NCBI RefSeq assembly: GCF_002127325.2
Contig: NC_035440.2
Span: forward strand, 71,299,819 to 71,363,818
DNA length: 64,000 nt
DNA from: Helianthus annuus
Taxonomy: Eukaryota > Streptophyta > Magnoliopsida > Asterales > Asteraceae
Reading direction: 5' to 3'
Shown: in pieces, positions 10,919-22,593 of the stretch
Layout of the letters: each line of letters begins with the position of its first letter
How positions within the stretch are numbered: the stretch's first letter is position 1
Translations under genes and position numbers: made by a program
Notes under the pieces: model-generated
Databases searched by the model: none
Seen by the model: only the letters and a program-made list of their open reading frames with translations
What the model was told of the DNA's origin: nothing

Positions 10919-13900
10919 TTAGTCAAACATTGAGTCTACCCAGGCCTCATCAGCCTTAGGTGTAACTTTGACTCTCACAATTTGAATTTTGAAATTTTCA
11001 TCTTTGAGAGGTGGAAAATTTGCATCATAATCAACCGTAATTGATTCTTCAGACTTTTTCACCTCAGAAATTGAAATTTTCTTCTCACTTTTTGGTTTCC
11101 AAACTTATTGAGATAATGGACCCCTTTTCTTTTCAGAAACTGATTTTTTCTTTTCAAGCTTTTCATGAAGATCCAAAGGAACACTCATCTTTACCGATGT
11201 AGTAGAAGATGATTGTTTTTCCATTTCAGAAACCTTTGGTTTTGAACCACTTGCTCTCATTTCAGCAACTTTCAGCTTCCATGTTTGTTGAGTTGTTGCG
11301 ACCCGTTTGTAAAATTTATCATTTTTAATTACCACCTTCTTTACGGGTTCAGTTTTGACTTTGGTGTTGTCATTTTTCAAACTCTTTTTCTCAACAACCA
11401 ATGAAGCTTTTTCTTTCACATCATTTTTCTTCAAGTTGATACACTTTCATGCAATATGCCCAACTTGATTGCATCTGAAGCATGTTCGGGTGTCAACAAC
11501 CCGACTTGTGCCTTCAGACTGAGGTTGTGAGGCTTTTCCTCAAAGAACTCTTTATTTGATTTTGAAAAGATTTCAGGTTCTTCATTAGAAAATGAACTCG
11601 AACTGTTCACAAACACTTTCCTTTAAACAGACTTCTTGTTTTGAACATTTTTCTTCTGATAAGACTTACCCCCCTGATATCCACCCGACCCATTGTTTCG
11701 ATTGTTATTAGAAAAACGTGGAGGAATAACGGGTTTCTTGTAGTAAGCTTTATCTTTTTCAAAATTCATTTGTCTTTTTGTTTGGTTCAAACTCTTCACT
11801 TCTGTCAACTCAAATTCGATCAATTTGTAAACATTTTTCAATTTGTTGACATTTACATTCTCAATCGGAAACTCAGAATCCGAAAACAACTTATCTGAAC
11901 CCAACATTTTGTACATGATAAGATTTGGTTCTTCATTTAAGTTGTTCTTGGACTTTTGTTTCGGAATGTATTTATCCAAGAAACATCCATCATCTTCATT
12001 TGAATCAGACTCTAAAACACTTTCTGCCATGCTTTTGACAATATCAGTCTGAACACTATCATCAGATGATGATGATGGTGATGATGAGAATGTAACATCA
12101 ATCAACTCTGGAAGTTTTATTTCATCTAAATTTTCATCATCATTAACCAGCCCGGACTTTTTCTTTGAGAAATTGTTTAAAACAGGTGGTGGAACTTGAT
12201 GATATCCCACTCCAGTTCCGTCCGAAAATACATCTTCGCCAGCTTTGTTTTTCCCGATGGGTTTGGGAACAATGTGCTGCAAAACAAAGCTTGCGGAGTT
12301 GTAACTGGTTAATTTTAATTGGATGCGTTCATTTTCGATTTTCGCTTCTTGGAATTGAAGCTTCAGATTAGCAATTTCATCCAATTGTTTGTTTATTAAC
12401 TCCTCTTTCACCCTTAACACACCCGACAGTTGAACATTTTCTTTTGTTGTTTTCCCATTTCGATCATCCGAATCTTTAACCGTTCGCTTAAGCTTCCCAA
12501 AATTTTCAGTGATGTGACGATTTTCAAGAATGAGTTTTTCATTTTCTTTCTTAGTTCTTTCTATGTCACTTTTATCACTTTCAATTTTTTCAGTTAACTC
12601 TTTTGCACGATCGTTTGAAGCTTTTAGCAATTTATCCCGGTTTAAGATTTGGTTTTCAACCTCTCTGACTCTTTTTGTCAGATCTTCAACCTTTTTGTTG
12701 TTGAGATAAGCGATAGTACTACAATCTTTGCAGTTTTTCTTGCAATTCTTGTAGTTACTTTCTCTTTTCTCTTTCTTACCTGACACTACATTCGTGTTAA
12801 TCTGACTGACCTTGCCGTTTGACTCAGTTCCAGAACTAGAATCTACCTCCAGTTCTTTTGCCGCTAGAACTTTGTCTGCCATCTTCATCAGATTTTCGGC
12901 TGTGAGCTCCTTTGATGTATCTATCAATCCATCATCGATCTTCTTTTCTGCCAATTTCACCCTTTCTTCTTTCTTTTCACTTTCACCCCACCATTCTCTT
13001 TGTCTAGCTTCCTCTTCTTCAGCATATTGCTGAATGATTGCATCAACACTAAGTGAATTTGGATCAATTGCGATATTACCTTGAGGATCAAGGTAACATT
13101 CTCTGTCTGGATCCCACCTTTTAGCCCTTTTTGCTTCTTTGTAAATGGTATAGATTCTGCTGACTTTTGTTTGTGCTTTCATTCTTCTGTTCACAAACTT
13201 TTTTTCTTCTGTTCTTGTATCCTTGAACGGAACAATCTTTCCTGCTGCGAATGCGTAACCAACTGCATCTTCTTCAGGCAATATCTCGCTCCAGTCGTAT
13301 CCCTCATCATCATGAATGACTGCTAGAGCTCTTGACTTTTCTTTATCTTTTTCTTCAATCTGCTTCAGCCTTGGAGGTTCTGATTTGTTCTGATGGTAAA
13401 TGGCTTTCTTATAGTAATCTTCTCGGAACGGATTAGCAGACTCATCAGCATACTCGTTTTTGCACTCTCGTTTAAAGTGACCTTTTTGTTTGCATTTGAA
13501 GCATGTCACTTTAGACTTATCAAAACCCAATTTGGTAGATGGACCACCAATTGTTTTCCTGCCGGTGATTTCCATGAAACGCTGTGCTCGACGTACAGCA
13601 CTGGCCATAGCCCAACGAATATCGATTAGCTCCATTTCTTCAGGATCTATTTGATCGTAATCTTCCTTCGTCAGGTTGGTGTTACCTATCTTCCCGGCTA
13701 CTATCCCTTCATATGACTCCAATACAGATGCTAAGAAAATCATCTGTTGTTTCGCCGACTCCTCACTGAAATTTTGACCATTTTTCAAGTCAACTGCAAT
13801 GTTACATTGAAAGACATTCTTTGGTGCTGATTGCTGTAGGTTTGATGTGCTTGAAGATGGTCCTTGACTTGTAGTGTTGGAAGACATTCCTCCATGAAAA

Positions 13901-14817
13901 CCACTGTGTGAGGTTTTTTAAGTCATTGGTTGTGAACTTTCTGCAGTGAAGGCTGTTTCTGGAGATCCTGTCTTTTGAATCAAGCTCTTTGGATAATAAA
14001 GTTCCACATTTTGTTGATATAACGAGTGATTGACTTTATGTGTTTTCTTTATTTCGAGCTCATGACTCTCAAGTTTCTCTATCAGCAAATCAACTGTAAG
14101 AACATTTGGCTGGATTGTATTCTTGATCATCATTGCGAAGTATTGCCAATCCATTTCGTCTGGCAAAGAATCAAATAACTTGTCTACAAGCTCTTCTTGA
14201 GTAAACACAATCCCATGCCTAGCCAACTCTCGCTTTAGATGCCCAAAACGTTCAATCATTTTTGGAACAGACTCATTTTTAAGACATCCGAACAGATCAA
14301 ATTCCTTTTTTAGCAGTTTCTTTTTGTTTTTAATGATTTCTGCAGTACCGACACATTTCTTTTGTAATTTTTCCCAAAGATCCTTTGCGTTTGAATACTC
14401 AATCAGTGAGATTATATCTTCTCTCACTGATTGGTTAATCAAAGCTATACATTTTTGTTCGGCCACAAAGTATTCAATCTCTTCACTTTCTGACATGTTC
14501 TCAAAGTCTTCTCTTCCATTGTTAAAACCGTTTTTTAAGCTTTTCCAACTGGGGTACGCGAAGGCTTTCAACCATTCCTCGAATCATTTTGCCCACCGAT
14601 TATAGTCCTCAATTGCTAACAGCTTTGGTGGCTTATTATAGGTTCCATAAGCGCTTTCCACACTAAGTGCATCCGACAACGTCTTTCTCGTACTTGGAGT
14701 ATTCTCATTCGTTCGGTTTGTTGAATCATCTCCACTATTACCAGCAAACGCATACATTTCACTGAACGGGTTCATGAATTCTTCCATTGTTAAGTACCTG
14801 AGATGTTTATCAAACAC
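10919..14817 (-). pseudogene. Copia gag, long coiled-coil type, several breaks
   Basis: It is read from 14817 down to a stop at 10919. The N-terminal third carries a capsid domain of the UBN2 kind (NAKDLWEKLQKKC). A first CCHC knuckle (CFKCKQKGHFKREC) lies near 13490. A long charged region about 12300-12700 has heptad-like Lys/Glu/Leu runs, suggesting coiled coil. The frame is broken near 14584 (stop), 13918 (stop) and 11623 (stop). At 11431-11530 a second knuckle (CFRCNQVGH) sits in another frame and ends in a stop. Between breaks the reading frames are long, so decay is recent. Confidence 0.8.
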
Positions 14818-15590
14818 TTAGAAAAATTTTGGATTTTAAAGATGTAAACACAATAACACTTGGATCGAATGGCTCGTTCGATCGATCAGCACACACGCAA
14901 TCGGCTAGCTCGTTCGATCGATCAGCTGGTTCGATTGGCTGACAAACACAAATATGTAAACAGTATAATTTCTATTCGATCGAGTGGTGTATTCGATCGG
15001 CTAGCAACAATGCTGTCCGATCGATTTGCTTGTTCGATCGGCTAACACTGATGATGTCAGCAACACTTGAAAATATCTGAACGGTTATGCAAACAGAATG
15101 ATGATGTCAGCAAGTATATGAATCGGCTAGGTCGTTCGACCGGCTGACATCAGCAAACACGAACAGTTTTCCATAGATTTTGATCAATTTGAACAAGTTT
15201 TAGGTTGAATCTGATTATAAAACTTTGTAGGATTGTAATTCTAATGAATCCGAATCGATCTATAGCAGTTTTGTCAAATTTTAACCGTAAAATCACTCTG
15301 TATTTTAAGTTTTTCCGATTTTATGATGTAAAGGTGGAAAAATAAAGCTAGATCTGAGAAAAGAATAGAAGAATCGGTCAAATTTCCGGTGAAATTTGAG
15401 TTGAATAGGTAGATATAACAAATTTCCGGTGAAATTTGTCTCTGAAACAGCAAACACGGCTTGAATTCCGGTGAATTCGTCTCTAACTCAACAAGAACGG
15501 CTTGAATTCTTGTGAATTCGTCTCTAAATCAACAAGAACGACTTGAATTCCGGTGAATTCGTCTTTGTAGGTCTCGATTCAGCTTCCAAA
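14818..15590 (-). other. Copia 5' leader, non-coding
   Basis: This is untranslated sequence between the primer site and gag. It holds a cluster of CGATCG and GATCGGCTAG words at about 14871-15150, and near 15400-15565 repeated TTGAATTCCGGTGAATTCGT phrases. I see no gene in it. Confidence 0.75.
14871..15150. repeat. CGATCG word cluster in Copia leader
   Basis: Irregular repeats of TCGATCGATCAG and CGATCGGCTAG occur, all built on the palindrome CGATCG. The same word recurs in the Copia LTR at about 15880-15955, which lies on the other side of the primer site. Confidence 0.75.
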
Positions 15591-15603
15591 AGCTCTGATA
15601 CCA
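15591..15603 (-). other. Primer binding site, Copia
   Basis: On the minus strand it reads TGGTATCAGAGCT, two bases from the LTR end. It matches initiator tRNA-Met. Confidence 0.92.
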
Positions 15604-15605
15604 CT

Positions 15606-16077
15606 TGTTGGTCCCTCGGATGGGATCTTCTTGTTCGAAAACGTAGTTGAATCGTAAGTGATTAATGCGCGGAATTCATGTAATCACATAGCAGATATAC
15701 AAAGACAACATTCTACTCTGAATCACCGTCTGATATTCTATTGAATGATGTGAAAGTGTACAGGAACCAGAAAGAACTCAGACTTACAAAAGGTAGCTAG
15801 AAAGTGAAAGTGTCAAAAAGGTTCTAAATAAGCTGATCGAACAGCTATTTATAGGCAAGGTCAGAATAAGTTAGTGCTGGCCGATCGGCTGGGCTAGCCG
15901 ATTGGCTGACAATGCTAACCGATCGGCTAGACCAGCCGATCGGCTGGCAGCATTAGCACTTGACAAAAACTTCTCCGTATTCTGACTTGCTTTACATACA
16001 AACATACAAAACATATACACAACTATACAAAATATAACTACATGTTGACGGAAGCTACAGACGTTATTGCACTAACA
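15606..16077 (-). repeat. Copia 5' LTR
   Basis: In plus orientation it starts TGTTGG and ends CTAACA, nearly inverted ends, 472 bp. A minus-strand TATAAATA is at 15846-15853. CGATCGGCT words sit upstream of the TATA box. Its right edge abuts Athila integrase sequence. Confidence 0.88.
15846..15853 (-). promoter_or_regulatory. TATA box, Copia LTR
   Basis: TATAAATA on the minus strand lies within the LTR, in the usual place for retrotransposon transcription. Confidence 0.7.
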
Positions 16078-17101
16078 AGGATTTTATTGGCCAACCATTT
16101 ACAAAGATGCACAAGATCTTGTAAAGACATGTGATGCTTGCCAAAGATCAGGTAATATATCTTCCAAAAATGAAATGCCTCAAAACGGCATTCTCGTTTG
16201 TGAAATCTTTGATGTGTGGGGACTCGATTTCATGGGACCCTTCCCACCGTCAAAAGGAAACAAATATATACTTGTGGCAGTCGATTACTTGTCTAAATGG
16301 GCAGAGGCCGAAGCTCTTCCAAAAAACGATGGAAGAGTAGTGGTAAAATTTCTGAAAAAAATTATTCTCTCGTTTTGGAACACCAAAAGCTTTGATAAGT
16401 GATAGGGGTACCCATTTTTGCAATCATCAACTCGAAAAAATCTTAACAAGGTATGGGGTCTATCACCGGGTCTCAACAGCATATCACCCTCAAACAAATG
16501 GACAAGCCGAAGTGACTAACCGAGGTTTAAAACAAATACTTGAAAAAACCGTAGGGTTAAATAAAAAGGAATGGGCTGATAAATTAGATGATGCTTTATG
16601 GGCTTTTCGAACTGCTTATAAAACCACTATAGGCACAACCCCATATAAGATTGTCTATGGAAAAAGTTGTCACTTGCCAGTAGAAATAGCTCACAGGGCC
16701 TACTGGGCAATAAAAAGCGTAAACTTAGACTTAGAAACTGCAGGTAAAAATCGATTCTGTCAAATGAATGAATTAGACGAATTAAGGAATTATGCATACT
16801 CTAACTCCGAAATTTATAAGGAAAGAATGAAAAATTTACACGATAAATATATTAAGCCTAATAAATTTCGGGTAGGAGACCAAATTCTGTTGTTTAATTC
16901 ACGACTTCGATTATTTCCTGGTAAACTAAAATCTAGGTGGTCAGGACCTTTTTCCGTCACGCATGTTTTTCCTCACGGTGCAGTAGAAATTAAAGCTCGA
17001 AATGGTATTCCATTTAAAGTCAATGGCCAACGGCTAAAACTCTACCGAGGATCCATTGAGGATGAAGAGGAGGAGATCTCGCTTCAAACGGTTAACGAAT
17101 G
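16078..17101 (+). pseudogene. Athila pol, integrase C-terminal part, frameshifted
   Basis: The integrase inserts the element DNA. The frame begins inside the zinc-binding region (YWPT, CDACQ near 16135), followed by the core: [15 protein letters not shown] and GQAEVTNRG. A one-base indel near 16370-16390 shifts the frame between the first and second catalytic Asp. The C-terminal part (GKSCHLPVEI; RSRLRLF-like segment; GPFSV) is typical of Athila integrase. It ends with a stop at 17101. The N-terminal part is missing because Copia inserted there. Confidence 0.88.
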
Positions 17102-17385
17102 AAAAGCACCCACATCATACCCGATATGTTACAAACAAGCGAGTATACATCGAAACCGGTAAGTCTTTTAACCATGTCTTCGGAAAAATGGGCACTCACA
17201 CGAGCACAAAAAAAATTCAAACTTTTGCTCGGCACGAGGCCGTGTCCGCTGGACACGGGGCCGTGTCGACGCAACTGTCGGGATAAAACCCTCATTTCAT
17301 AACAGTTACCTCATTCCACACGCCCCGTTTTGCCGAAAACGCTCTGGTTCAAGGCGATTTTCCGCAGATTTCCGACGTTACCTCC
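17102..17385 (+). other. Athila spacer between pol and ORF2
   Basis: No gene is seen. It holds CGTGTCC and ACACGGGGCCGTGT words near 17232-17270, the word family seen in the 3' untranslated region and LTR. Confidence 0.6.
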
Positions 17386-19031
17386 ATGTTTAACAACATC
17401 AAGGTATGATTCTATCATCATTAGTAGTTAGATTAGTTACTTGCATGTAGTTAAACATCAAAAATTTGGGGAAAATCTAGGGTTCTTCAAGTTCATCCGG
17501 ATCGAACTCCAAATTTTTGATATAATCTATCAGTATTAGTTTAGATTAGTGTAATGGGGAGTAAGTACACTTGAATTGTTGATAGATTTGCCCAATTTCT
17601 CACTAAAACCTCAAACCCTTGTTTTTGAACCGAAAAAGATGAAATTGAAGGGGTAAACGGGTTATTTTGGGAAAAACGGCACTTGGGGTTTCATTTTCAG
17701 GGGAAACCGCACCTACTTGGCAAAAAATTTTCAGATTTCCGGGACCGGGACGAAAAATGAAGTTTTTGGGTTACAGACGTCTGGACACGGGGTCGTGCCC
17801 GCTGAACACGGGGCCGTGTCCAGCCCACTGTTTGCAGTTTCTTTCAGAATCTCACTGTTTCATGCTAACTTTTGGTGTATTCTTTCAGATGGAAAAGTTC
17901 ACAAGGTTCAATGCAAGTGAGCTCGATGCTAGGGCAAGATACGAGTTACTTCAAACAAGGCCCGGGGAGTACCCCAGACGAGCATGCACGGACCTGTTAA
18001 CCTTGGTAAACCAGCTGGACCGATTCAACAACATCGTTACGGGACCACTAGCAGTTGCATTAAACACTCGGCTTCGGTCGGTGCATCAATGCACCATGGA
18101 TTTCTATAGTACTTTTACCTTCACTTCAAGGTGTGACCCGTTCGACAATGAAGGGGTTGCATTTCGGTGTGGCGGGACGAGGTACTCGATCTCTATGGCA
18201 CAGTTTGGAGCTATAGTGGGACTGTACGGGGAAGAGGAATCGGGAAATGAGGAAAATACCGGGGGATTACGAGATTTGGATGAAAATGAATGTCAAGCCG
18301 CATTGGCCCAAATCGGTGAAGGAATCTACAACCCTAGCAGCACCAAGAGTACCAAGCTGAGGGACCCACTATATCGCTACATTCACAGGTTCCTCGCCTA
18401 CTCTCTTAACCAACGTCACGACAGTAGTGGCGTTGTAGGGTTGAAAGATTTGGTTGTCCTTCACTGTATCCACAACCGGAAGCCTCTCGATGTTCCATAT
18501 CTCCTGCTACGAAACATGCATCTCAACCGCCTTGCTCGTGCTCCAACACCTATCTTCTTTGGAGGATGGGTGTACCGCCTCTTCAAGCACTTCACGCGAA
18601 TCCCTAGGTCCTTCAAGAGAAGCCCATGGTCGGGACGAGTTGACTATCACATTTGCCGAGCCATGAACTTACTTTATGAGGCGGAAGACGGGTCAGTGAG
18701 CTTCCAAAGGATGCAAGGCTATGCATGGAAACCGCAGGAGGCCCTAGTTCTTCACACACCACCTCCTCACTACCAGTATCAACCCCATGGTGATCCGGGT
18801 CAATCTTCCTCACAAGGAGGCGTTTTTCCTAACTTTCAAAGCTTACATGATCTTTTACAGGAAAACCTCATGTGTACCAGGAACACCTACAACCTTGCCA
18901 ACAATACATACCACCGGGTCGGAGCTATCGAACGTAACATCAACGACATACAAGACGATATCGGCAGCATCCGGGAGTATATGGCAGGTCAGGGGGATGG
19001 AGGTGATGACAGCGACGAGGACATGGACTAG
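17386..19031 (+). CDS. Athila ORF2 ('ATHILA ORF-1' family, envelope-position protein)
   Basis: The long frame starts with ATG at 17889, directly after an acceptor-like TTCTTTCAG, and ends at 19031 (381 codons). A donor-like AAG/GTATGA at 17403/17404 would join a six-codon exon (17386-17403) in frame. The product resembles the plant-specific Athila ORF that sits after pol, where retroviruses carry envelope. Visible traits: conserved-looking N-terminal block (NASELDARARYELL), aromatic middle (FFGGWVYRLFKHF), helical region near residue 330, and an acidic tail (DDSDEDMD). I see no signal peptide and no membrane segment, so an envelope role is not supported here. Function is unknown. Confidence 0.72.
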
Positions 19032-19640
19032 GGGATTGAAGGAGCAGGAGCGGGTTGATGGTGAGCCCACAGGTTAAAGTCCCTTTATCTATCGAACAGT
19101 TTGTGGCCTGCGTGCCAAGTGTTGAACAATTTACTTTCCTTAACTACTTTTATTTTCCACTTTATTTTTCTTTTACTTTATGCTTGGAACAATTAACTAT
19201 GGTAATGTAGGATGTTTGTGTTGCTTGGTGTGGTATTTAGTGATGAAACAGGTACAAACCGAGGCTTAGAGTGCTAAGCCTTAGCACTCATAAAGCCAGG
19301 ATGGAAAAACCGGAAGAAGGAACCTATTTTTCAGGCTTACAGACTGTCCACACGGGGACGTGTCCAGCCGACACGCCCCCGTGCTCACCTCCCAGACCTG
19401 TTGTTTGGTTACTTTCCTGCAGATTTTTGCCAGACACGGGGCCGTGTCTAGCCAACACGCCCCCGTGTCCACCTTCTGTAAGATTTAATTACTGGTAGTT
19501 CACCACGAGGTTGTGTCCAGCGGACACGGGGCCGTGTCCAGACTGCCAGTAACATAAATTTTTGCTTTAAAACACCATGTTACACATTCAATCAACCTAA
19601 AAATTTATTTTTGGGACACATTGAGGACAATGTGTAATTT

Positions 19641-19655
19641 AAGTGTGGGGGGATG
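19641..19655 (+). other. Spare internal polypurine-like tract, Athila
   Basis: TTGAGGACAA, then ten bases, then AAGTGTGGGGGGATG nearly repeats the LTR-adjacent tract 1.2 kb downstream. It could prime plus-strand DNA inside the element. Confidence 0.5.
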
Positions 19656-20885
19656 CTAAAACCTTGAAATGTTGCAAGTCCAAATAACAAGCCTTACACA
19701 AAACTCTATTGGAACCGCTAATCACCCCAAATTTTTTTTTTCAAAAAATTTTTCATTTTTTTACTTATCTAAAGTTTAAGTTGGGAATTCTAAGATTAAT
19801 AAGGTTATATTTTTGCAAGTTTACAACCGATAGCGTCGTGATAAAAAGAACTAACATAAGAAAATTATGAAACGGCATGACAAGCTTAGTTAAAATTCGA
19901 TTATATATACTTGATCACATAGAAAAACCCATTGCCATAAAAAGTGAGTTTTGAGCCTTTATTGAGCATACAAATACACATCTTTAGACTAAATGCTCAT
20001 TTTTCATTTCTTGTGTGAATAGCCGCTTGGTTCTTACGACTCTAGAACTTGCCACGACGATTCATTCCCGGTCCTTACAAACTTAAACCCAAGTAAGTAA
20101 ATGATGGAGGCATTAGGACTAACCCTTTTTCTTTCAAAACCATTATTTTTATTTTTCTTTTCACCTACCCAAAAACTCCCCCTAGTTAACCCCTTTGAGC
20201 CTAAACCTTTCATTTCTTTACCCTAAAACCCTTTTACCCACCAAAACCCTTTTTATTTTTACCCTTTATTTTAGTAACAAGCTCGGTTTTCGTGTGACTG
20301 AAAAAAAAATGATGAAGTTAGAAATAAACAAACAAAGCTCTTAAAACAAAAGCTTGTTTGAAGAAATACTTCATTAAGAATAAAAAGTCACTAAAACAAA
20401 ATGTTTACGAAAACCGGCGCTTTTTACGCTTTTCGCCCTTTTCTACTAACCACTAACCCAACTACCCACCTTTAGCCCAAGCCTTTACGCAAAAAGTCCT
20501 CTTGATATTTACAAAGGTAACAAGTTAAAAAGGAGGAGGATTGATTGCTTGGCAAGCCTATGGTAGGGATAAGTTCCACGCCGCTCTCGAGTGATTCACT
20601 AAAAATACACCTTCGGCCGAGTGTGAGTGATTTCTCCCGTGAGGTATGTGAACTTGTATATAAATGGAATTTTAAAAAGGCATGCTATGCCCAAATAAGT
20701 AATTTATCCTATGAAACGTTCTAAATAAATCATAACGAATAGGATTGTAAATAAATAAAAATAAAACCAAAAAGATCTTGGATTCCTGACACTCTATGAC
20801 AAGCCAAAACCTTCTCTTCTGCCCATTCCATTTGGGAGTGTAAGCCACGTATTAAAGAGTTTTGCTTGAGGACAAGAAAAAATTC

Positions 20886-20900
20886 AAGTGTGGGGGTATT
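20886..20900 (+). other. Polypurine tract, Athila
   Basis: AAGTGTGGGGGTATT is directly followed by the LTR start TGATGTG. Confidence 0.85.
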
Positions 20901-21138
20901 TGATGTGTGTAAAATACAACATACAAATTACATCAAATGAGGCAGAAAACTAACCCTTTTTAAGTACTAATGTTGGAAAAAGAGTGTTTTTGTCTTCCTT
21001 TTGTATTTTCAGGATTAAATGAGCTCGAATTTACAAAAGAAGCAAAAAGACAGCTAAATCTAACATAAATACAAGAAAAGGAACATAAGTGGATTGCCCG
21101 ACCCCTCAACAGCATCCTCCCAAGCAAAATAGAGAAGG

Positions 21139-21375
21139 CAGAAGACTGAACACGCCCCGTGCTCAGCCAGCACGGGGCCGTGCCCAAGAAGCAGTAGAAA
21201 AGACAAACCTATAGAAGCTTCTATTGCCCACCACGGGGCCGTGCCCAGTGAACACGGGGGCGTGGCGAAAGTACAGCAGGCGCATTAATTGAAATTGCGA
21301 ATTACAATTAATGAAGAGAGAGAGTGTCAGACAGGCACGGGGCCGTGTCCAGCGGACACGGGGCTGTGCCCAGCC
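21139..21375. repeat. CACGGGGCCGTG word cluster, Athila LTR promoter
   Basis: Several copies of CACGGGGCCGTG, with GGACACGGGG variants, occur upstream of the TATA box. The two arms CACGG and CCGTG pair. The same word recurs at 17232-17270, 17785-17825, 19350-19545 and in a related LTR at 46985-47260. Confidence 0.8.
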
Positions 21376-21388
21376 TTCTGTTCAGCCT

Positions 21389-21396
21389 ATAAATAG
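21389..21396 (+). promoter_or_regulatory. TATA box, Athila LTR
   Basis: TATAAATA in CCTATAAATAGGAG, with pyrimidine-rich sequence 30-80 bases downstream. Confidence 0.75.
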
Positions 21397-21984
21397 GAGT
21401 GCTTGGTTTCATTTCAACTCATCCCTTGGCACACCACCTCTCTCACACTTCATCCACCACCCACCACCATCACAACACCATCATCCACCACCATCATCCA
21501 TTGTCCATCATAGAGTGTGTGAGTCGTCTCGGGATCCAAGATTGATCGTAAGAGTTCTTGACAATCAAGGCCATGTTTGCCTAAGTCTCTTACATCACTT
21601 GGTGAAGACAAGTGTTTAGTATAATACTTTTTATTTTTAATCTTTTGCACTTTTTATTTGGTTTTGTATTAATGACTTTAATAACTAGTTGCTTATGTTG
21701 AAGGTGATCTTTCCTTATCGTTTATCCGTGGTGTCTTGGCATTATTTTACTGTCTATATAAAATAAAAGATTTTCACCAATCATATCTCCACGGTCTATA
21801 TGGAGGTATGTTGGTTACCTGGTCGGGGGTTAAGGGAACGGTTTGGTAAGGGTCTTGCCCTTGTTCAGCGTTTAGAGGTCCTGCAAGGGACCTGGGTCAA
21901 ATTTAGTAGGATCTCCTTCAATGCCCATAGGTATTGGATGGCGGGGATCCAAACTCTTTGACCCCCTCATAAGTTAACTACTAT

Positions 21985-22205
21985 TAATACTATAACCCGG
22001 CTATTTAGGACTGTATCCCTGCTGACTCAGACTACTTAGTCGAGGGTAACGTAACCTCCAAAAGAGGGGCCTACCATAATTTGCATTAATAACTTAATTC
22101 ATTATCTTTCAATAATCCGACCCTTTAGGATTGTATCCTTGTTGACTCAAACTACTGGGTTGAGGGTAACGTCGCCTTCAAAAGAGGGGCCTACTACAAT
22201 AACTA
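21985..22205 (+). repeat. 120-bp tandem duplication in Athila LTR
   Basis: Two diverged copies share TGACTCA, GAGGGTAACGT and AAAAGAGGGGCCTAC at a spacing of 120 bases. The same phrase appears reversed in the LTR fragment near 46310. Confidence 0.75.
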
Positions 22206-22593
22206 AGATAATCTCTTAAACAAGTGCAAAAGTGCGAAAATAATCAAAGGTTATACTAATACACGAGTCGGATCCAAGTGATTCATCTTGTCTATCTGTT
22301 TTTATTTTTATTTTATGTTCAGCATTTAGTTAGTTCTTATTTTCTTAGTTTAAAAATCTTTTCTAACATTTTGATTTGGTTAGACGTTGAGGATAAACCG
22401 GTACTAAAAGCTCTTGTGTCCTTGGATGACCTCGGTATCTTACCAACACTATACTACGTCAACGATGGATGCACTTGCCCATATGTGTGTTTAGTGTTAG
22501 TAAATATCGTGTTTTATAAATTTAAAACTTGGCTAAAAGTGTAAAAAGGGCTTTAAATATACATCTAAAATATATTACACCTAACGCACATCA

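Larger units (their letters stand above)
9211..16077 (-). mobile_element. SIRE-like Ty1/Copia element, 3' part lost to the Tekay-1 insertion
   Basis: On the minus strand it reads 5' LTR (15606-16077), primer site (15591-15603), leader, very long gag with coiled coil, then protease and integrase. RT, RNase H and the 3' LTR should lie left of the window beyond Tekay-1. The protease-integrase-RT order and HHCC/DDE integrase mark Ty1/Copia; the long coiled-coil gag suggests the SIRE/Maximus lineage. Its LTR right edge meets Athila integrase coding sequence, so it inserted into Athila. Confidence 0.88.
19032..20900 (+). other. Athila 3' untranslated region
   Basis: No coding sequence is seen. It has CACGGGGCCGTGT words at 19350-19545, a spare polypurine-like site at 19641-19655, A/T-rich runs, and the true polypurine tract AAGTGTGGGGGTATT at 20886-20900. 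Both G-rich tracts follow the phrase TTGAGGACAA (19621, 20866). Confidence 0.7.
16078..22593 (+). mobile_element. Athila-type Ty3/gypsy element, 5' part outside window
   Basis: It shows the integrase end of pol, then an Athila ORF after pol, a long 3' untranslated region, a polypurine tract and a 3' LTR with perfect inverted ends (TGATGTG...CACATCA). The Copia element interrupts it at 16077/16078; the rest should lie left of the window. To its right is Tat-type sequence with no LTR between, so it probably inserted in that element. Confidence 0.88.
20901..22593 (+). repeat. Athila 3' LTR
   Basis: It starts TGATGTGTGTAAAATAC and ends ACGCACATCA, with perfect 7-bp inverted ends, 1,693 bp. CACGGGGCCGTG words lie at about 21139-21375, just upstream of TATAAATA at 21389-21396. 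A diverged tandem duplication with a 120-bp period covers about 21985-22205. Confidence 0.93.

Noticed and set aside
17667..17888. Upstream extension of Athila ORF2 to an ATG at 17667
   Set aside because: It contains the ACACGGGGTCGTG words and an acceptor just before ATG 17889; it reads as intron or spacer.
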